A DNA stretch of 64,000 bases from an uncultured SAR86 cluster bacterium. GTDB lineage: Bacteria; Pseudomonadota; Gammaproteobacteria; Magnimaribacterales; TMED112. The DNA is taken from the NCBI GenBank assembly GCA_902619265.1, contig CACNDL010000004.1:1-64000 (forward strand). Reading direction: 5' to 3'. The notes under the pieces were generated by a model. The model saw only the letters and a list, made by a program, of their open reading frames with translations, searched no databases and was not told the origin of the DNA. Made by a program: the position numbers and the translations under genes. Shown piece by piece: positions 9,210 through 18,548 of this stretch. How positions within the stretch are numbered: position 1 is the first letter of the stretch; each line of letters begins with the position of its first letter.

Positions 9210-9582
9210 CTCGCATTTTTTTTCTTATGTTTGTTGCGCTTATATTATGTATTTCATCTTCAAAGACTTCTTCTTCAAAGACATAACCAACACCTCTTCC
9301 ATATGTGATATTTACTATGTTTGGCACAAGCATAATTTCGTATTCTTTCCCTCTTCTAAAACCATCTTTTGCTAATCCATTTTCAATATTTTTGCACACA
9401 GTTTCCCAGTCAAATGGGTTATCATCTTGACCAGCACCCCCTGATGCCCCTTGAACATCTCTTACTTGTATTGCTACTTGACCTGTCTTTGCAACACATC
9501 TTTTAAAAAGTGCCTGGTGGCCATCATGCCATGGCTGCCATCTTCCAAGCATCTGTACAGTTGGTTTTTTCCAATCAAACAT
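9193..9582 (-). CDS. small HxGH-superfamily nucleotidylyltransferase (adenylyl/cytidylyltransferase-like)
   Basis: GRWQPWHDGHQALF (HxGH-type) and ISATNIRKKMRDEG (ISxTxxR-type) motifs; 129 aa. Confidence 0.75.
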   Translation of the reverse strand: MFDWKKPTVQMLGRWQPWHDGHQALFKRCVAKTGQVAIQVRDVQGASGGAGQDDNPFDWETVCKNIENGLAKDGFRRGKEYEIMLVPNIVNITYGRGVGYVFEEEVFEDEIHNISATNIRKKMRDEGKL

Positions 9583-9982
9583 TTTTTAACTCCTTTAAAA
9601 TAATTTTTGGCGTGTCCTCTTTCCACTCAGTTATATGAAAGTTTACTTTTTTGGGTGGTTCAAAAATTTTATTTGTGTCATCAAATCTACCTTTTTCAAT
9701 TGTATCCATCCAAATGATTATATCTGGATTAAATATCTCTCTTGTTCTTTCTGTAGGACAGACAAAATCGCATATTACATATCTTCCATGAGACTTTTCA
9801 AACTCTGCAAAGGTATTCATGCGCTGGCTTTGTCTTGATCTTCCTTCATCAGAAAAATCCCAATCCCCAGCCATTTCTCTAACATTGTCTGCGTTATACC
9901 AAGCACACTTCATAATTTCTTTTAATTTTTTTGCTAGATAAGTTTTTCCACTGCCGGGAAGACCCATAATTAGTATTTTCAT
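9575..9982 (-). CDS. adenylylsulfate kinase-like protein (APS kinase, CysC-like)
   Basis: P-loop GLPGSGKTYLAKKL; YNADNVREMAGDWDFSDEGRSRQSQRM resembling CysC DGDNVRxGLxxDLGFSxxDRxENIRR; CDFVCPTERTREIF. Confidence 0.75.
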   Translation of the reverse strand: MKILIMGLPGSGKTYLAKKLKEIMKCAWYNADNVREMAGDWDFSDEGRSRQSQRMNTFAEFEKSHGRYVICDFVCPTERTREIFNPDIIIWMDTIEKGRFDDTNKIFEPPKKVNFHITEWKEDTPKIILKELKNV

Positions 9983-10048
9983 TATTTTATAAAATGTGTA
10001 GAGCTATTATAGATAATTCTAATTCAATTGCTATAAATCCCTTTTAAT

Positions 10049-10122
10049 TGGAGGCTGAGAACGGAATCGAACCGATGTACACGGAGTTGCAGTCCGCTGC
10101 ATAACCACTCTGCCACTCAGCC
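10049..10122 (-). tRNA. tRNA-Cys (anticodon GCA), CCA encoded
   Basis: acceptor GGCTGAG/CTCAGCC, anticodon loop CTGCAAC, U73 discriminator, T-arm GGTTCGATTCC, encoded CCA. Confidence 0.93.
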
Positions 10123-10167
10123 AGAAATTTATTATCTCATTAAATTAGAATTAATTTTCTTTAATGC

Positions 10168-10989
10168 TTACTTTTTGAAAACTTTTTTTGCTGCCCTAAG
10201 AATTATTGGAGGACATACATCTTTAACAAATGCATTAAAGTTAAAGGGGTTCTCAAACTTCTCATTTTCTCTTTCTCTAAATAAAGTACTATGTTTAGAT
10301 TTATTGCTAAGCACCTCATTAGCTGGCCTTCCCCTGGAAAAATAATAATATGCTAAAGATTTTCTACTTCTATCTTCTGGACACATTAATGCGTCAGGGT
10401 GTCCATGATAAGTAAACGATGTCGTCGTAAATATTACGCATTTATTAAAATTTGGAAGAATTGATTGAACAGGACTTCCCATTGAATCATTAAAAAGCTC
10501 AAGTCTCCCTCCCCAAGACTCATCCCAATCTTTATTTAAGTATATTAATAAATTTAATCTTCTGTCTAAATCTAAACTTGGATGCTTATTAAAATCTGCG
10601 TGAACCTTTAGAAGACCTCCTTTTTTAATTTCATGGTAACCTCCTCCTGCAAGGTAAGGGTCTGAAATCAAAGGCTCTTTGATACCAGTTAGCGTGTTAA
10701 GCCAATTAAGCATTAAATCTGATTGCATGTAACTATTTAACTCTAGTGCACTTTTACTAATATGACGCATTCCTTTACTAGCAAGTTTAATTTCTTTTTC
10801 ATTCTCAAATTGAATTTTAGAGTCTTTTAGTTTTGATAAATCTGGAAACTCATCCTCAACTCTAGATAATAAGTCGCCAATGAAAAAGTCTTCCATAACA
10901 ATGTGAGGAAATGGATCAGCTTTTAAGTAATCTTTTTTGTGCTTTTCAGCATCAAGCCATTTTTTATTTATAATATCTGATAATTCCAT
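10168..10989 (-). CDS. 2-oxoglutarate/Fe(II)-dependent oxygenase (prolyl-4-hydroxylase-like)
   Basis: HxD in LLKVHADFNKHP, LNLLIYLNKDWDESWGGRLELF, distal H in FTYHGHPD followed by RSRKSLAYYYFS. Confidence 0.8.
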   Translation of the reverse strand: MELSDIINKKWLDAEKHKKDYLKADPFPHIVMEDFFIGDLLSRVEDEFPDLSKLKDSKIQFENEKEIKLASKGMRHISKSALELNSYMQSDLMLNWLNTLTGIKEPLISDPYLAGGGYHEIKKGGLLKVHADFNKHPSLDLDRRLNLLIYLNKDWDESWGGRLELFNDSMGSPVQSILPNFNKCVIFTTTSFTYHGHPDALMCPEDRSRKSLAYYYFSRGRPANEVLSNKSKHSTLFRERENEKFENPFNFNAFVKDVCPPIILRAAKKVFKK

Positions 10990-11039
10990 TTTTAAATATA
11001 AGTATATAAAAATTACATAGTTTTAGTTATTTATTGATT

Positions 11040-12404
11040 CTAATAATTATAAGAATCTCCTTTGAAAGGGCCATTCTCCTTAACGGAAATATATTCTTGT
11101 TGATGTTTTGTTAACTTTGTTAATGTACCTCCAAATCCTTGAACCATAAGAGCTGCAACTTCCTCATCAAGCTTCTTTGGAAGAACTTTAACATAAAGCT
11201 CTTTTTCTTCTGGTCTTTTTGAAGCATAACCATCTTTAAATAATGCTATTTGTGCTAAAACTTGGTTACAAAATGATCCATCCATAACTCTGCTTGGATG
11301 TCCAGTAGCTAATGCTAAATTAACAAGCCTTCCTTCACCTAATAATAATAAATAGTCCTCATCAGATCTTTTAACTTTATGGACACCCGGCTTAACTTCA
11401 TACCATTCAAAAGTTTTAAGATGCTTGATATCTATTTCATTGTCAAAATGGCCAATATTGCATATGACACAGCCTGACTTTAAAGCATCAAGCATAAATT
11501 TATCTAGAACATTAATATTACCTGTTGTTGTAACAACTAAATCATATTTTTTTAGTAATTCTTTATTAAGTTTTGTTCCATCACTAGTAACTTCACCTTT
11601 CTGATAAGCTGAAACTACAGAAAAACCGTCAAAACACGCCTGCATAGCGCATATTGGGTCCACTTCTGTAATATCAACAATCATTTTTTGCTGGGCGAGA
11701 GAGTCTGCAGAGCCTTTGCCAACATCTCCGTATCCTATTACAAGCGCTTTTTTACCGGCTAACAGCATGTCTGTGCCTCTTTTTATCGCGTCATCAAGAC
11801 CATGCCTACAGCCGTACTTATTATCATTTTTGGATTTAGTCAAAGAATCATTAACGTTGATTGCTGGCACCTTAAGCTCTCCAACTTCGAGCATTTCTTT
11901 AAGCCTCTTAACACCTGTTGTTGTTTCTTCAGAAATACCATGAATTTTTTCTAGCATATCAGGATATTCCTTGTGAACTTTGACAGTTAAATCGCCTCCA
12001 TCGTCTAGAATCATATTGGCATTCCATGGTTTGCCATCTTTATTAATTGTTTGATCAAGACACCACTCATATTCTTCTTCTGTTTCACCTTTCCAAGCAA
12101 AAACTGGAATTCCTTTTGCAGCAATAGCTGCAGCAGCATGGTCTTGGGTAGAAAAAATATTGCATGATGACCATCTCACTTCTGCACCTAAGTCAATTAG
12201 TGTTTCTATAAGAACTGCTGTTTGAATAGTCATGTGAATACAACCCATAATCTTTGCACCTTTAAGAGGCTGCTCGTCACGATAATTTTCTCTCAATTGC
12301 ATAAGAGCTGGCATTTCATCTTGTGCGAGTAAAATTTCTTGTCTTCCAAATTCTGCTAACGAAATATCTTTTACTTTATAATCATTCATCTTTATTGCCT
12401 TCAT
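11040..12404 (-). CDS. ahcY: adenosylhomocysteinase
   Basis: [43 protein letters not shown] motifs. Confidence 0.96.
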   Translation of the reverse strand: MKAIKMNDYKVKDISLAEFGRQEILLAQDEMPALMQLRENYRDEQPLKGAKIMGCIHMTIQTAVLIETLIDLGAEVRWSSCNIFSTQDHAAAAIAAKGIPVFAWKGETEEEYEWCLDQTINKDGKPWNANMILDDGGDLTVKVHKEYPDMLEKIHGISEETTTGVKRLKEMLEVGELKVPAINVNDSLTKSKNDNKYGCRHGLDDAIKRGTDMLLAGKKALVIGYGDVGKGSADSLAQQKMIVDITEVDPICAMQACFDGFSVVSAYQKGEVTSDGTKLNKELLKKYDLVVTTTGNINVLDKFMLDALKSGCVICNIGHFDNEIDIKHLKTFEWYEVKPGVHKVKRSDEDYLLLLGEGRLVNLALATGHPSRVMDGSFCNQVLAQIALFKDGYASKRPEEKELYVKVLPKKLDEEVAALMVQGFGGTLTKLTKHQQEYISVKENGPFKGDSYNY

Positions 12405-13182
12405 AAAACTCTAATCTTTCAATATCATCTTCAGAGGTCTCATCACCATATTGAATCTCAATTATTCTACATTCTTCAGTGTAAGGATTATATATTTGAT
12501 GCCAATCTTCTTTGCCTACTTTGAATACATCATGCAAATCTAGTTTTTCAACATGCTTATCTTTTTGTTTAGCCCTCTGATACTTAACATCACATCTGCC
12601 TTTAGAAACAAACCAAATCTCATCTCTATTAAAATGTCTTTGCAAACTCATACCTTTTCCGGCATGAATTATTAACTCTTTTAATTTAATTTTTTCATTC
12701 TTGTAAAGATTAAAAAATTTTCCCCAAACCCTATCTTCAGCTTCGCCAAGCCAATTTTTAAGAATCCAACTGCTTGAATTCTTTTTATCGTCACCACCAA
12801 CTCCAAATTCAAATTCTATATTTTCAACAATCATTTCTGGTATATTAGTTTTATCTCGATCGCCACCATTACAAAAAATTATTTGGTTTTCAGGATAAGA
12901 AAGCTTGATTTGTTCTAATGCATTACAACAACTTCCATCACTATCATCAAAATCTATAACCTCATTAACTGCTTTCAGATTTTCTAAAATTTCTTTTCTT
13001 TCATTAAAAGACATAAATGGTTGTCCTTTTTTTTCTGTTAGCCAATTATCAGAATTTAAAGCTACTATCAGGTGATCTCCAAGTAAGCTAGCCGTATTGA
13101 TATATGCAAGATGACCAGAATGTAAAGGATCAAAACCTCCACTTACAACGATAATTTTCATAGTTTTTTTGCTTTTTCCCAC
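12382..13182 (-). CDS. nucleotidylyltransferase-cupin fusion protein
   Basis: N-terminal [16 protein letters not shown] cytidylyltransferase motif; C-terminal [25 protein letters not shown] cupin of mannose-6-P isomerase type. Confidence 0.75.
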   Translation of the reverse strand: MGKSKKTMKIIVVSGGFDPLHSGHLAYINTASLLGDHLIVALNSDNWLTEKKGQPFMSFNERKEILENLKAVNEVIDFDDSDGSCCNALEQIKLSYPENQIIFCNGGDRDKTNIPEMIVENIEFEFGVGGDDKKNSSSWILKNWLGEAEDRVWGKFFNLYKNEKIKLKELIIHAGKGMSLQRHFNRDEIWFVSKGRCDVKYQRAKQKDKHVEKLDLHDVFKVGKEDWHQIYNPYTEECRIIEIQYGDETSEDDIERLEFYEGNKDE

Positions 13183-14279
13183 TCAAAACCAATATTTTCT
13201 CTGCCAAAGTGTCCATAAGAAGCAGTTTTTAAGTAAATTGGGGTTAAGAGGTCTAAGTTTTTAATCAGGCCAGATGGTGATAGATCAAAGTTTTCATTAA
13301 CAATTTTATTGATTTTATCTAAACCTAATTTTTCAGATTCAAATGTGTTGATATAAATTGATACAGGTTCAGAAATGCCAATGGCGTAAGATGCTTGTAC
13401 TTCACAATAATCGCAAAGATCATTCTTTACTAATGACTTAGCTACTTGCCTAAGCCCATAAGCAGCTGAGCGATCAACTTTTGTTGGGTCTTTGCCTGAA
13501 AAACCTCCACCACCATGTCTAGCCATACCACCATAGGTATCTACAATAACTTTTCTTCCAGTTAAGCCACAGTCACCAACTGGACCTCCTATAACAAAAC
13601 GGCCAGCAGGGTTAATTAAATATTTAGTTTTATTGTCTAGAAGTTTTTTAGGTAAACATGAATCAATAATTTGTGTTTTAACGATTTCTCTTAAGTCCTC
13701 CAAATCCAGATCATCACTATGCTGTGTTGATAGAACAATTGAATCAATTCGTTTTGGTTGATAATTTGAATCGTATTCTATAGAAACTTGAGATTTTGCG
13801 TCTGGTCTTAATCCAAGGCCCTTAGATTTTCTTATTTCTGAGTGTTTGAGCACTAATTTATGAGCTAAAGCAATTGGTAATGGCATAAGTTCTGGGGTCT
13901 CTTTGCAGGCATAGCCAAACATCAAACCCTGATCTCCTGAGCCTAAAACCGCATCTCCTGAGATACCAGCATCAATATCTTTGCTCTGCTCAGATATTAG
14001 ATTTTGAAATTCAAAGCTAGCGCTAGTAAATCCAAGATCATCTTCGATATACCCTATATCTTTAACTACATTTCTCGCTACAGTTTCATAATCTACATTA
14101 GCGATAGACGTAATCTCTCCAGCAACAACAACTGTATTATTTTTTATAAGAGTCTCACAAGCTACTCGAGAGTTTGGATCTGATTTAAGACATTCATCTA
14201 ATATTGCATCAGAAATTTGATCACAAATTTTGTCAGGATGCCCTTCTGAAACTGATTCAGACGTGAAGATATAAGACAT
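13158..14279 (-). CDS. metK: S-adenosylmethionine synthetase
   Basis: FTSESVSEGHPDKICDQISDAILD, GDQGLMFGYA, GGGGFSGKDPTKVDRSAAY. Confidence 0.97.
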   Translation of the reverse strand: MSYIFTSESVSEGHPDKICDQISDAILDECLKSDPNSRVACETLIKNNTVVVAGEITSIANVDYETVARNVVKDIGYIEDDLGFTSASFEFQNLISEQSKDIDAGISGDAVLGSGDQGLMFGYACKETPELMPLPIALAHKLVLKHSEIRKSKGLGLRPDAKSQVSIEYDSNYQPKRIDSIVLSTQHSDDLDLEDLREIVKTQIIDSCLPKKLLDNKTKYLINPAGRFVIGGPVGDCGLTGRKVIVDTYGGMARHGGGGFSGKDPTKVDRSAAYGLRQVAKSLVKNDLCDYCEVQASYAIGISEPVSIYINTFESEKLGLDKINKIVNENFDLSPSGLIKNLDLLTPIYLKTASYGHFGRENIGFEWEKAKKL

Positions 14280-16216
14280 TACAAGCCCTCAATATTGATA
14301 CCATCAATTTGTAAAGATTCTTTAATTAATGGATTCATGACAGCTTCAGTTTCTTCATCAGTTATATTATTTTCAAGAGCTTGGAATTTAAATCTATATC
14401 CAACCTTTAAAAGGTTTTGTTTTTTATTTTCAAATAAATCAAAGACAAAACAGTCTACCATCAATTCAGATGATTCTTTGTACTTTTTAATAAGTGTGGC
14501 AAGCTGCTCAAGATTTTCATGGTTATCAAGGCTGAACGATAGATCACGGTAAGAGGCAGGATAGTCTGAAATTCTGCTTTGCTTCTTGGTAGGCAATTTC
14601 AAATTGTTGGTGGCTATTTCAAAACTGAATACAGGTGTTTTCGTTTTAGAGCCAACGAATTCTTTAGATAGCTTACCAATTCGTCCAATATGTTCGTCAT
14701 TACAATAGACTTTTTCATATAGATCATAGTTTTGAGACTGATCCAGTTCAAAATTTAGTTCCCTACCCAAGATCTCTGAAAAAATTGTTTTAATTAGCCC
14801 TTTCAAATAAGAATAATCTAGCTGGGCATTAAATTCTTTGAAATTTTTATTGGTTTTACCACTAACAATAACAGCTAACTTATTCTCATTACCATCTTTA
14901 GTGTAAATATCGGAAAATTCAAATAACTTTATTGAATCTTTTTGTCTGTTTTGATTGAAGACCACATTTTCTTTGATTGATTTCGTTATGCAAACCCTCA
15001 TCTTTGATCTTTGCTTATCTAGCGGGTTATCCACTGAAATAGCAGAATCATCTTGATTATCGTTGAAAGGAAAATTTACTACTTCAAAAAAACCATTATT
15101 TACAAGGTAATCTCGACATAGTTCCTCAAAGTTTGCTTCTATTCTCTTCGCTTTAACAGGCAAGGCTAATGCTTCCGGGGCAATATTGTCATAGCCAATC
15201 ATTCTGGCAATCTCTTCTGCAAGGTCATTTAGTTGATCAACATCTGATCTATGTGATGGAACCTCAACTTTATCATCTGTCATGAAGTAGAGAGAGTTTA
15301 GATAGTTTTTTTGTTCTTTTTCAGTAAGCTCTGTGCCAATTATCTTATTTAATCTTTCAGAATCGAACTCTACTTCAGTTCTGTCCACTTTTCTTTGCTC
15401 TGTTTTTAATGCAAGTGATTTAATCTTTGCATGATCAGCTACTACAGCAATAAACCTTCTTAAAACTTGTTCTTGCGCAAGAAAATCAACCCCTCTCTCA
15501 AATTTGTAGGATGCCTCTGAGTTAAGATTATATTGACGAGCTTTACCAAGAATCACCTCAGGTTCGAAATAGGCACATTCAACTAAAACTTTCGTTGTGT
15601 CTTCACTGCATGAAGTACTTTCGTCACCCATGGTACCAGCTAAATCAACGGCAACATCGTTGATAGTAAAAACTAAATTTTCACCATTAAGTTCTATTTC
15701 AGAACCCAGAAGTGTTTTAAATTTTTCTTGTTTATTTCTTTTCTCGAGTACCAAAGGACCATCAATCTTCGTAGCGTCATAGCAATGAGTTGGCTGGCCA
15801 GTTTCATAGGCAAGATAGTTTGAAATATCGGTAAACAAATTGTTTTTATTCAGCTTTAGGTCTTGAAAGTAATTCTCCAGGTAAGGTGCATAATCTTTAA
15901 TCTTTCCCTCAATTTCAATTTCAACAAAACTGATATTTGGACATAGATCTTCTGCTTTATTCTCAAATACTAAACTTGATTCTGGTATTCCAGCATCATA
16001 GACCTCTTTTTCCAAAGCAGCTTTATAGAAATGGTTCAAATCTCTGGCAATACCTTTGAGCGATAAACAATCACCTCTATTAGGTGTGATTTCTAAGTCC
16101 AGGACTTCTCCCTCTATCTCATGCTCATGGCCCAATTGAAATAATTTATCGGAAAGCTCTTCAAGAGATGGTTTTTTTTCCAAGAAATTGAGCAAATGTG
16201 AATAAACTATTTTCAT
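14279..16216 (-). CDS. pheT: phenylalanyl-tRNA synthetase beta subunit, short form
   Basis: ITPNRGDCLSLKGIARDLN, B3/B4 domain, C-terminal FDX-ACB domain (SDYPASYRDLSFSLD); 645 aa and apparently lacking the N-terminal OB-fold tRNA-binding domain. Confidence 0.92.
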   Translation of the reverse strand: MKIVYSHLLNFLEKKPSLEELSDKLFQLGHEHEIEGEVLDLEITPNRGDCLSLKGIARDLNHFYKAALEKEVYDAGIPESSLVFENKAEDLCPNISFVEIEIEGKIKDYAPYLENYFQDLKLNKNNLFTDISNYLAYETGQPTHCYDATKIDGPLVLEKRNKQEKFKTLLGSEIELNGENLVFTINDVAVDLAGTMGDESTSCSEDTTKVLVECAYFEPEVILGKARQYNLNSEASYKFERGVDFLAQEQVLRRFIAVVADHAKIKSLALKTEQRKVDRTEVEFDSERLNKIIGTELTEKEQKNYLNSLYFMTDDKVEVPSHRSDVDQLNDLAEEIARMIGYDNIAPEALALPVKAKRIEANFEELCRDYLVNNGFFEVVNFPFNDNQDDSAISVDNPLDKQRSKMRVCITKSIKENVVFNQNRQKDSIKLFEFSDIYTKDGNENKLAVIVSGKTNKNFKEFNAQLDYSYLKGLIKTIFSEILGRELNFELDQSQNYDLYEKVYCNDEHIGRIGKLSKEFVGSKTKTPVFSFEIATNNLKLPTKKQSRISDYPASYRDLSFSLDNHENLEQLATLIKKYKESSELMVDCFVFDLFENKKQNLLKVGYRFKFQALENNITDEETEAVMNPLIKESLQIDGINIEGL

Positions 16217-16935
16217 TTAAATTGCCTCAAGAAATCTAAGTTGGATTTGTAAAAATCTCTTATATCAGACACACCGTACTTGAGCATAGCAATCCTTTCA
16301 ATGCCTAGACCAAAAGCTAAGCCTGAATATTTTTTAGAATCAACTTTGCAATTTTCTAAAACTTTTGGATTAACTACACCACAACCAAGTATTTCTAACC
16401 ATTTATCACCAAATAAGACATCTACCTCTGCAGATGGTTCAGTAAACGGAAAGTAAGATGGTCTGAATCTTAATTTTGCTTCCTCACCGAATAATGAGTG
16501 GCAAATTTTATAGATAAGGTCCTTTAAATGGGCAAAACTTACATCCTCATCAATAAATATGCCTTCAATCTGATGAAACATAGGAAGATGAGTCGCATCA
16601 TCATCTTTTCTATAAACTTTGCCTGGTGATATAAACGCCATTGGACCTTGCTCCTCTAGCATGCATCTTACTTGAACTGGTGAAGTATGCGTTCGAAGAA
16701 CGCTTTTCATACCATCCACATAAAAGGTGTCGTGCATTTCTCTAGCAGGGTGAGTTGCAGGAATATTCAGCATATCGAAGTTGTATTCTTCGCTTTCAAT
16801 TTCAGGGCCCTCAGCAACTTCAAAGCCAAAAGATGTAAGCAATTTTACTAATTCAAACTTTACTTGATTAATGGGGTGAACTGCCCCGATCTCTCGATCT
16901 AGACTAGGTAAGAATATCTCTTTTGGTTTTGACAT
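16213..16935 (-). CDS. pheS: phenylalanyl-tRNA synthetase alpha subunit, catalytic domain only
   Basis: HPAREMHDTFYVDG, HQIEGIFIDEDVSFAHLK, RFRPSYFPFTEPSAEVDV, GLAFGLGIERIAMLKYGVSDIRDF; starts within TAATG overlap with rplT. Confidence 0.94.
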   Translation of the reverse strand: MSKPKEIFLPSLDREIGAVHPINQVKFELVKLLTSFGFEVAEGPEIESEEYNFDMLNIPATHPAREMHDTFYVDGMKSVLRTHTSPVQVRCMLEEQGPMAFISPGKVYRKDDDATHLPMFHQIEGIFIDEDVSFAHLKDLIYKICHSLFGEEAKLRFRPSYFPFTEPSAEVDVLFGDKWLEILGCGVVNPKVLENCKVDSKKYSGLAFGLGIERIAMLKYGVSDIRDFYKSNLDFLRQFK

Positions 16936-17282
16936 TAATCTATAGCAGTTTTCACAACTTTCTCAAAAGCTGCTTTATCCTGTATAGCTAACTCTGACAG
17001 CATCTTTCTGTCAAGTTCTATGCCTTTTTTGTTCATGCCAGCGATGAACTTAGAATAGGTATGCCCAAGATTTCTAACTTCTGCATTAATCCTAGTAATC
17101 CATAATCTTCTGAAATCTCTTTTTCTATTTTTTCTATCCCTATAGGCATATTGCAGGGATTTAATTAATGATTGTTTGGCCGTTTTGAATAAACGAGAAC
17201 GAGCGCCATAATGGCCTTTTGTTCTAGCTAGAACAGCTTTATGTTTTTTAGCGGCTAAATTTCCTTTTGTTGTTCTTGGCAT
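16935..17282 (-). CDS. rplT: 50S ribosomal protein L20
   Basis: [55 protein letters not shown]. Confidence 0.97.
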   Translation of the reverse strand: MPRTTKGNLAAKKHKAVLARTKGHYGARSRLFKTAKQSLIKSLQYAYRDRKNRKRDFRRLWITRINAEVRNLGHTYSKFIAGMNKKGIELDRKMLSELAIQDKAAFEKVVKTAID

Positions 17283-17283
17283 T

Positions 17284-17475
17284 TTATGCTTCCAATAGTT
17301 TATTCACTACTTTAAGGTTTGCACCTTCAAGATGTGATGTCCCTCTAGCGTGTCTTTTCTTTTTTGTCTTATGCTTAGACAAAATATGGTTTCTGCCAGC
17401 GGACCTCATCTTCAGGCCTGAACCAGTTACTTTAAATCTCTTTTTTGCACCGGAGTGATTCTTTAATTTACTCAT
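17284..17475 (-). CDS. rpmI: 50S ribosomal protein L35
   Basis: [37 protein letters not shown]. Confidence 0.96.
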   Translation of the reverse strand: MSKLKNHSGAKKRFKVTGSGLKMRSAGRNHILSKHKTKKKRHARGTSHLEGANLKVVNKLLEA

Positions 17476-18011
17476 TTTACCTTCTTAGGTGTCAGTAGCG
17501 CGCTATAAGTTCTATTTTCAAACTTTGGTTCCACTAACACAGATGCAATATCTTCCGTTTCTTTAATGATGCTGTCAAGTAAAGTTTTACCAAAACTCGT
17601 GTTCCCAAGCTCTCTTCCACGGAAGGTAACCGAGATTTTAACGTTAGCTTTTTTCTCAATAAAGCCCATAATCTTTTTTAGTTTCGTATTAATATCGCCT
17701 GTATCAATATTAGGACGCATCTTAATTTCTTTTTGTTCTATCTTTTTCTGTTGTTTTTTTGCCGCAGATTGTTTTTTCTTTTGATCAAATTTGTGTTTGC
17801 CATAATCCAGAATTTTCGCCACACAAGGTTCCTTATCGAAGGTGATTTGCAACAAGTCCAAGCCCTTATCCTGAGCAATTTTTAAGGCATCATCTTTACT
17901 GTAAACGCCAAGTTTTTCTCCGTTATTATCGATCACTGTTAATTTTTGTGCTTTAACGTATTTGTTAACAGGTGCCTGGGGTGGTCTTCTTCTTTGTCTT
18001 TGTGGTCTCAA
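17472..18011 (-). CDS. infC: translation initiation factor IF-3 (TTG start)
   Basis: [58 protein letters not shown]; position upstream of rpmI-rplT. Confidence 0.96.
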   Translation of the reverse strand: MRPQRQRRRPPQAPVNKYVKAQKLTVIDNNGEKLGVYSKDDALKIAQDKGLDLLQITFDKEPCVAKILDYGKHKFDQKKKQSAAKKQQKKIEQKEIKMRPNIDTGDINTKLKKIMGFIEKKANVKISVTFRGRELGNTSFGKTLLDSIIKETEDIASVLVEPKFENRTYSALLTPKKVK

Positions 18012-18113
18012 ATTATTATGGGTTGTAAAGATTTAATGTGCATAGAATTAGCACTGCTGATAAGTCTTAAGTAATGTCATAGAATGCAAATATTATACGA
18101 TTTATGGATTTAA

Positions 18114-18548
18114 TCAAGAGTTTGTATCCCACAAAGATTCCGGCACTTTCATAGTTTTAATTTCTATGGCATTGCCACTTGGATCACGAATAAAAAATGT
18201 TTCTTGTTCACGATAACCTCCTTTAAATCTTAAAAAAGGTGCATCCAGGAAATTATATTCATCGCTATTGTGAATTCTTTTCTTAACTTCCTGAAAATCG
18301 TCATTTGAAAGATGTATACCAAAATGTGGCACACAAACATCAGCCATATCTACGTGATGTCTGTGACTATGAGTTAATTCATCTTCACCAGCATTATGTA
18401 GAGTAAGTTCATTGCCCCAGAAATTAATGTCTTGCCATTTACCTTTTTCACAATTACCTTCCTCGCAACCTAAAAAATCACAATAAAATTCTTTTGATTC
18501 TTCAATTGATCTGACTGGAATAGCTAGGTGAAATCTTGAACTCATCAA
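18114..18548 (-). CDS. VOC-family (glyoxalase/dioxygenase superfamily) protein
   Basis: FHLAIPVRSIEESKEFYCDFLGCEEG...FFIRDPSGNAIEIKTM. Confidence 0.85.
   Translation of the reverse strand: MMSSRFHLAIPVRSIEESKEFYCDFLGCEEGNCEKGKWQDINFWGNELTLHNAGEDELTHSHRHHVDMADVCVPHFGIHLSNDDFQEVKKRIHNSDEYNFLDAPFLRFKGGYREQETFFIRDPSGNAIEIKTMKVPESLWDTNS

Noticed and set aside
13158-13182. Possible frameshift between metK and the nucleotidylyltransferase-cupin gene (25-nt overlap)
   Set aside because: Both proteins keep complete N- and C-terminal motifs; long overlaps are common throughout this window.
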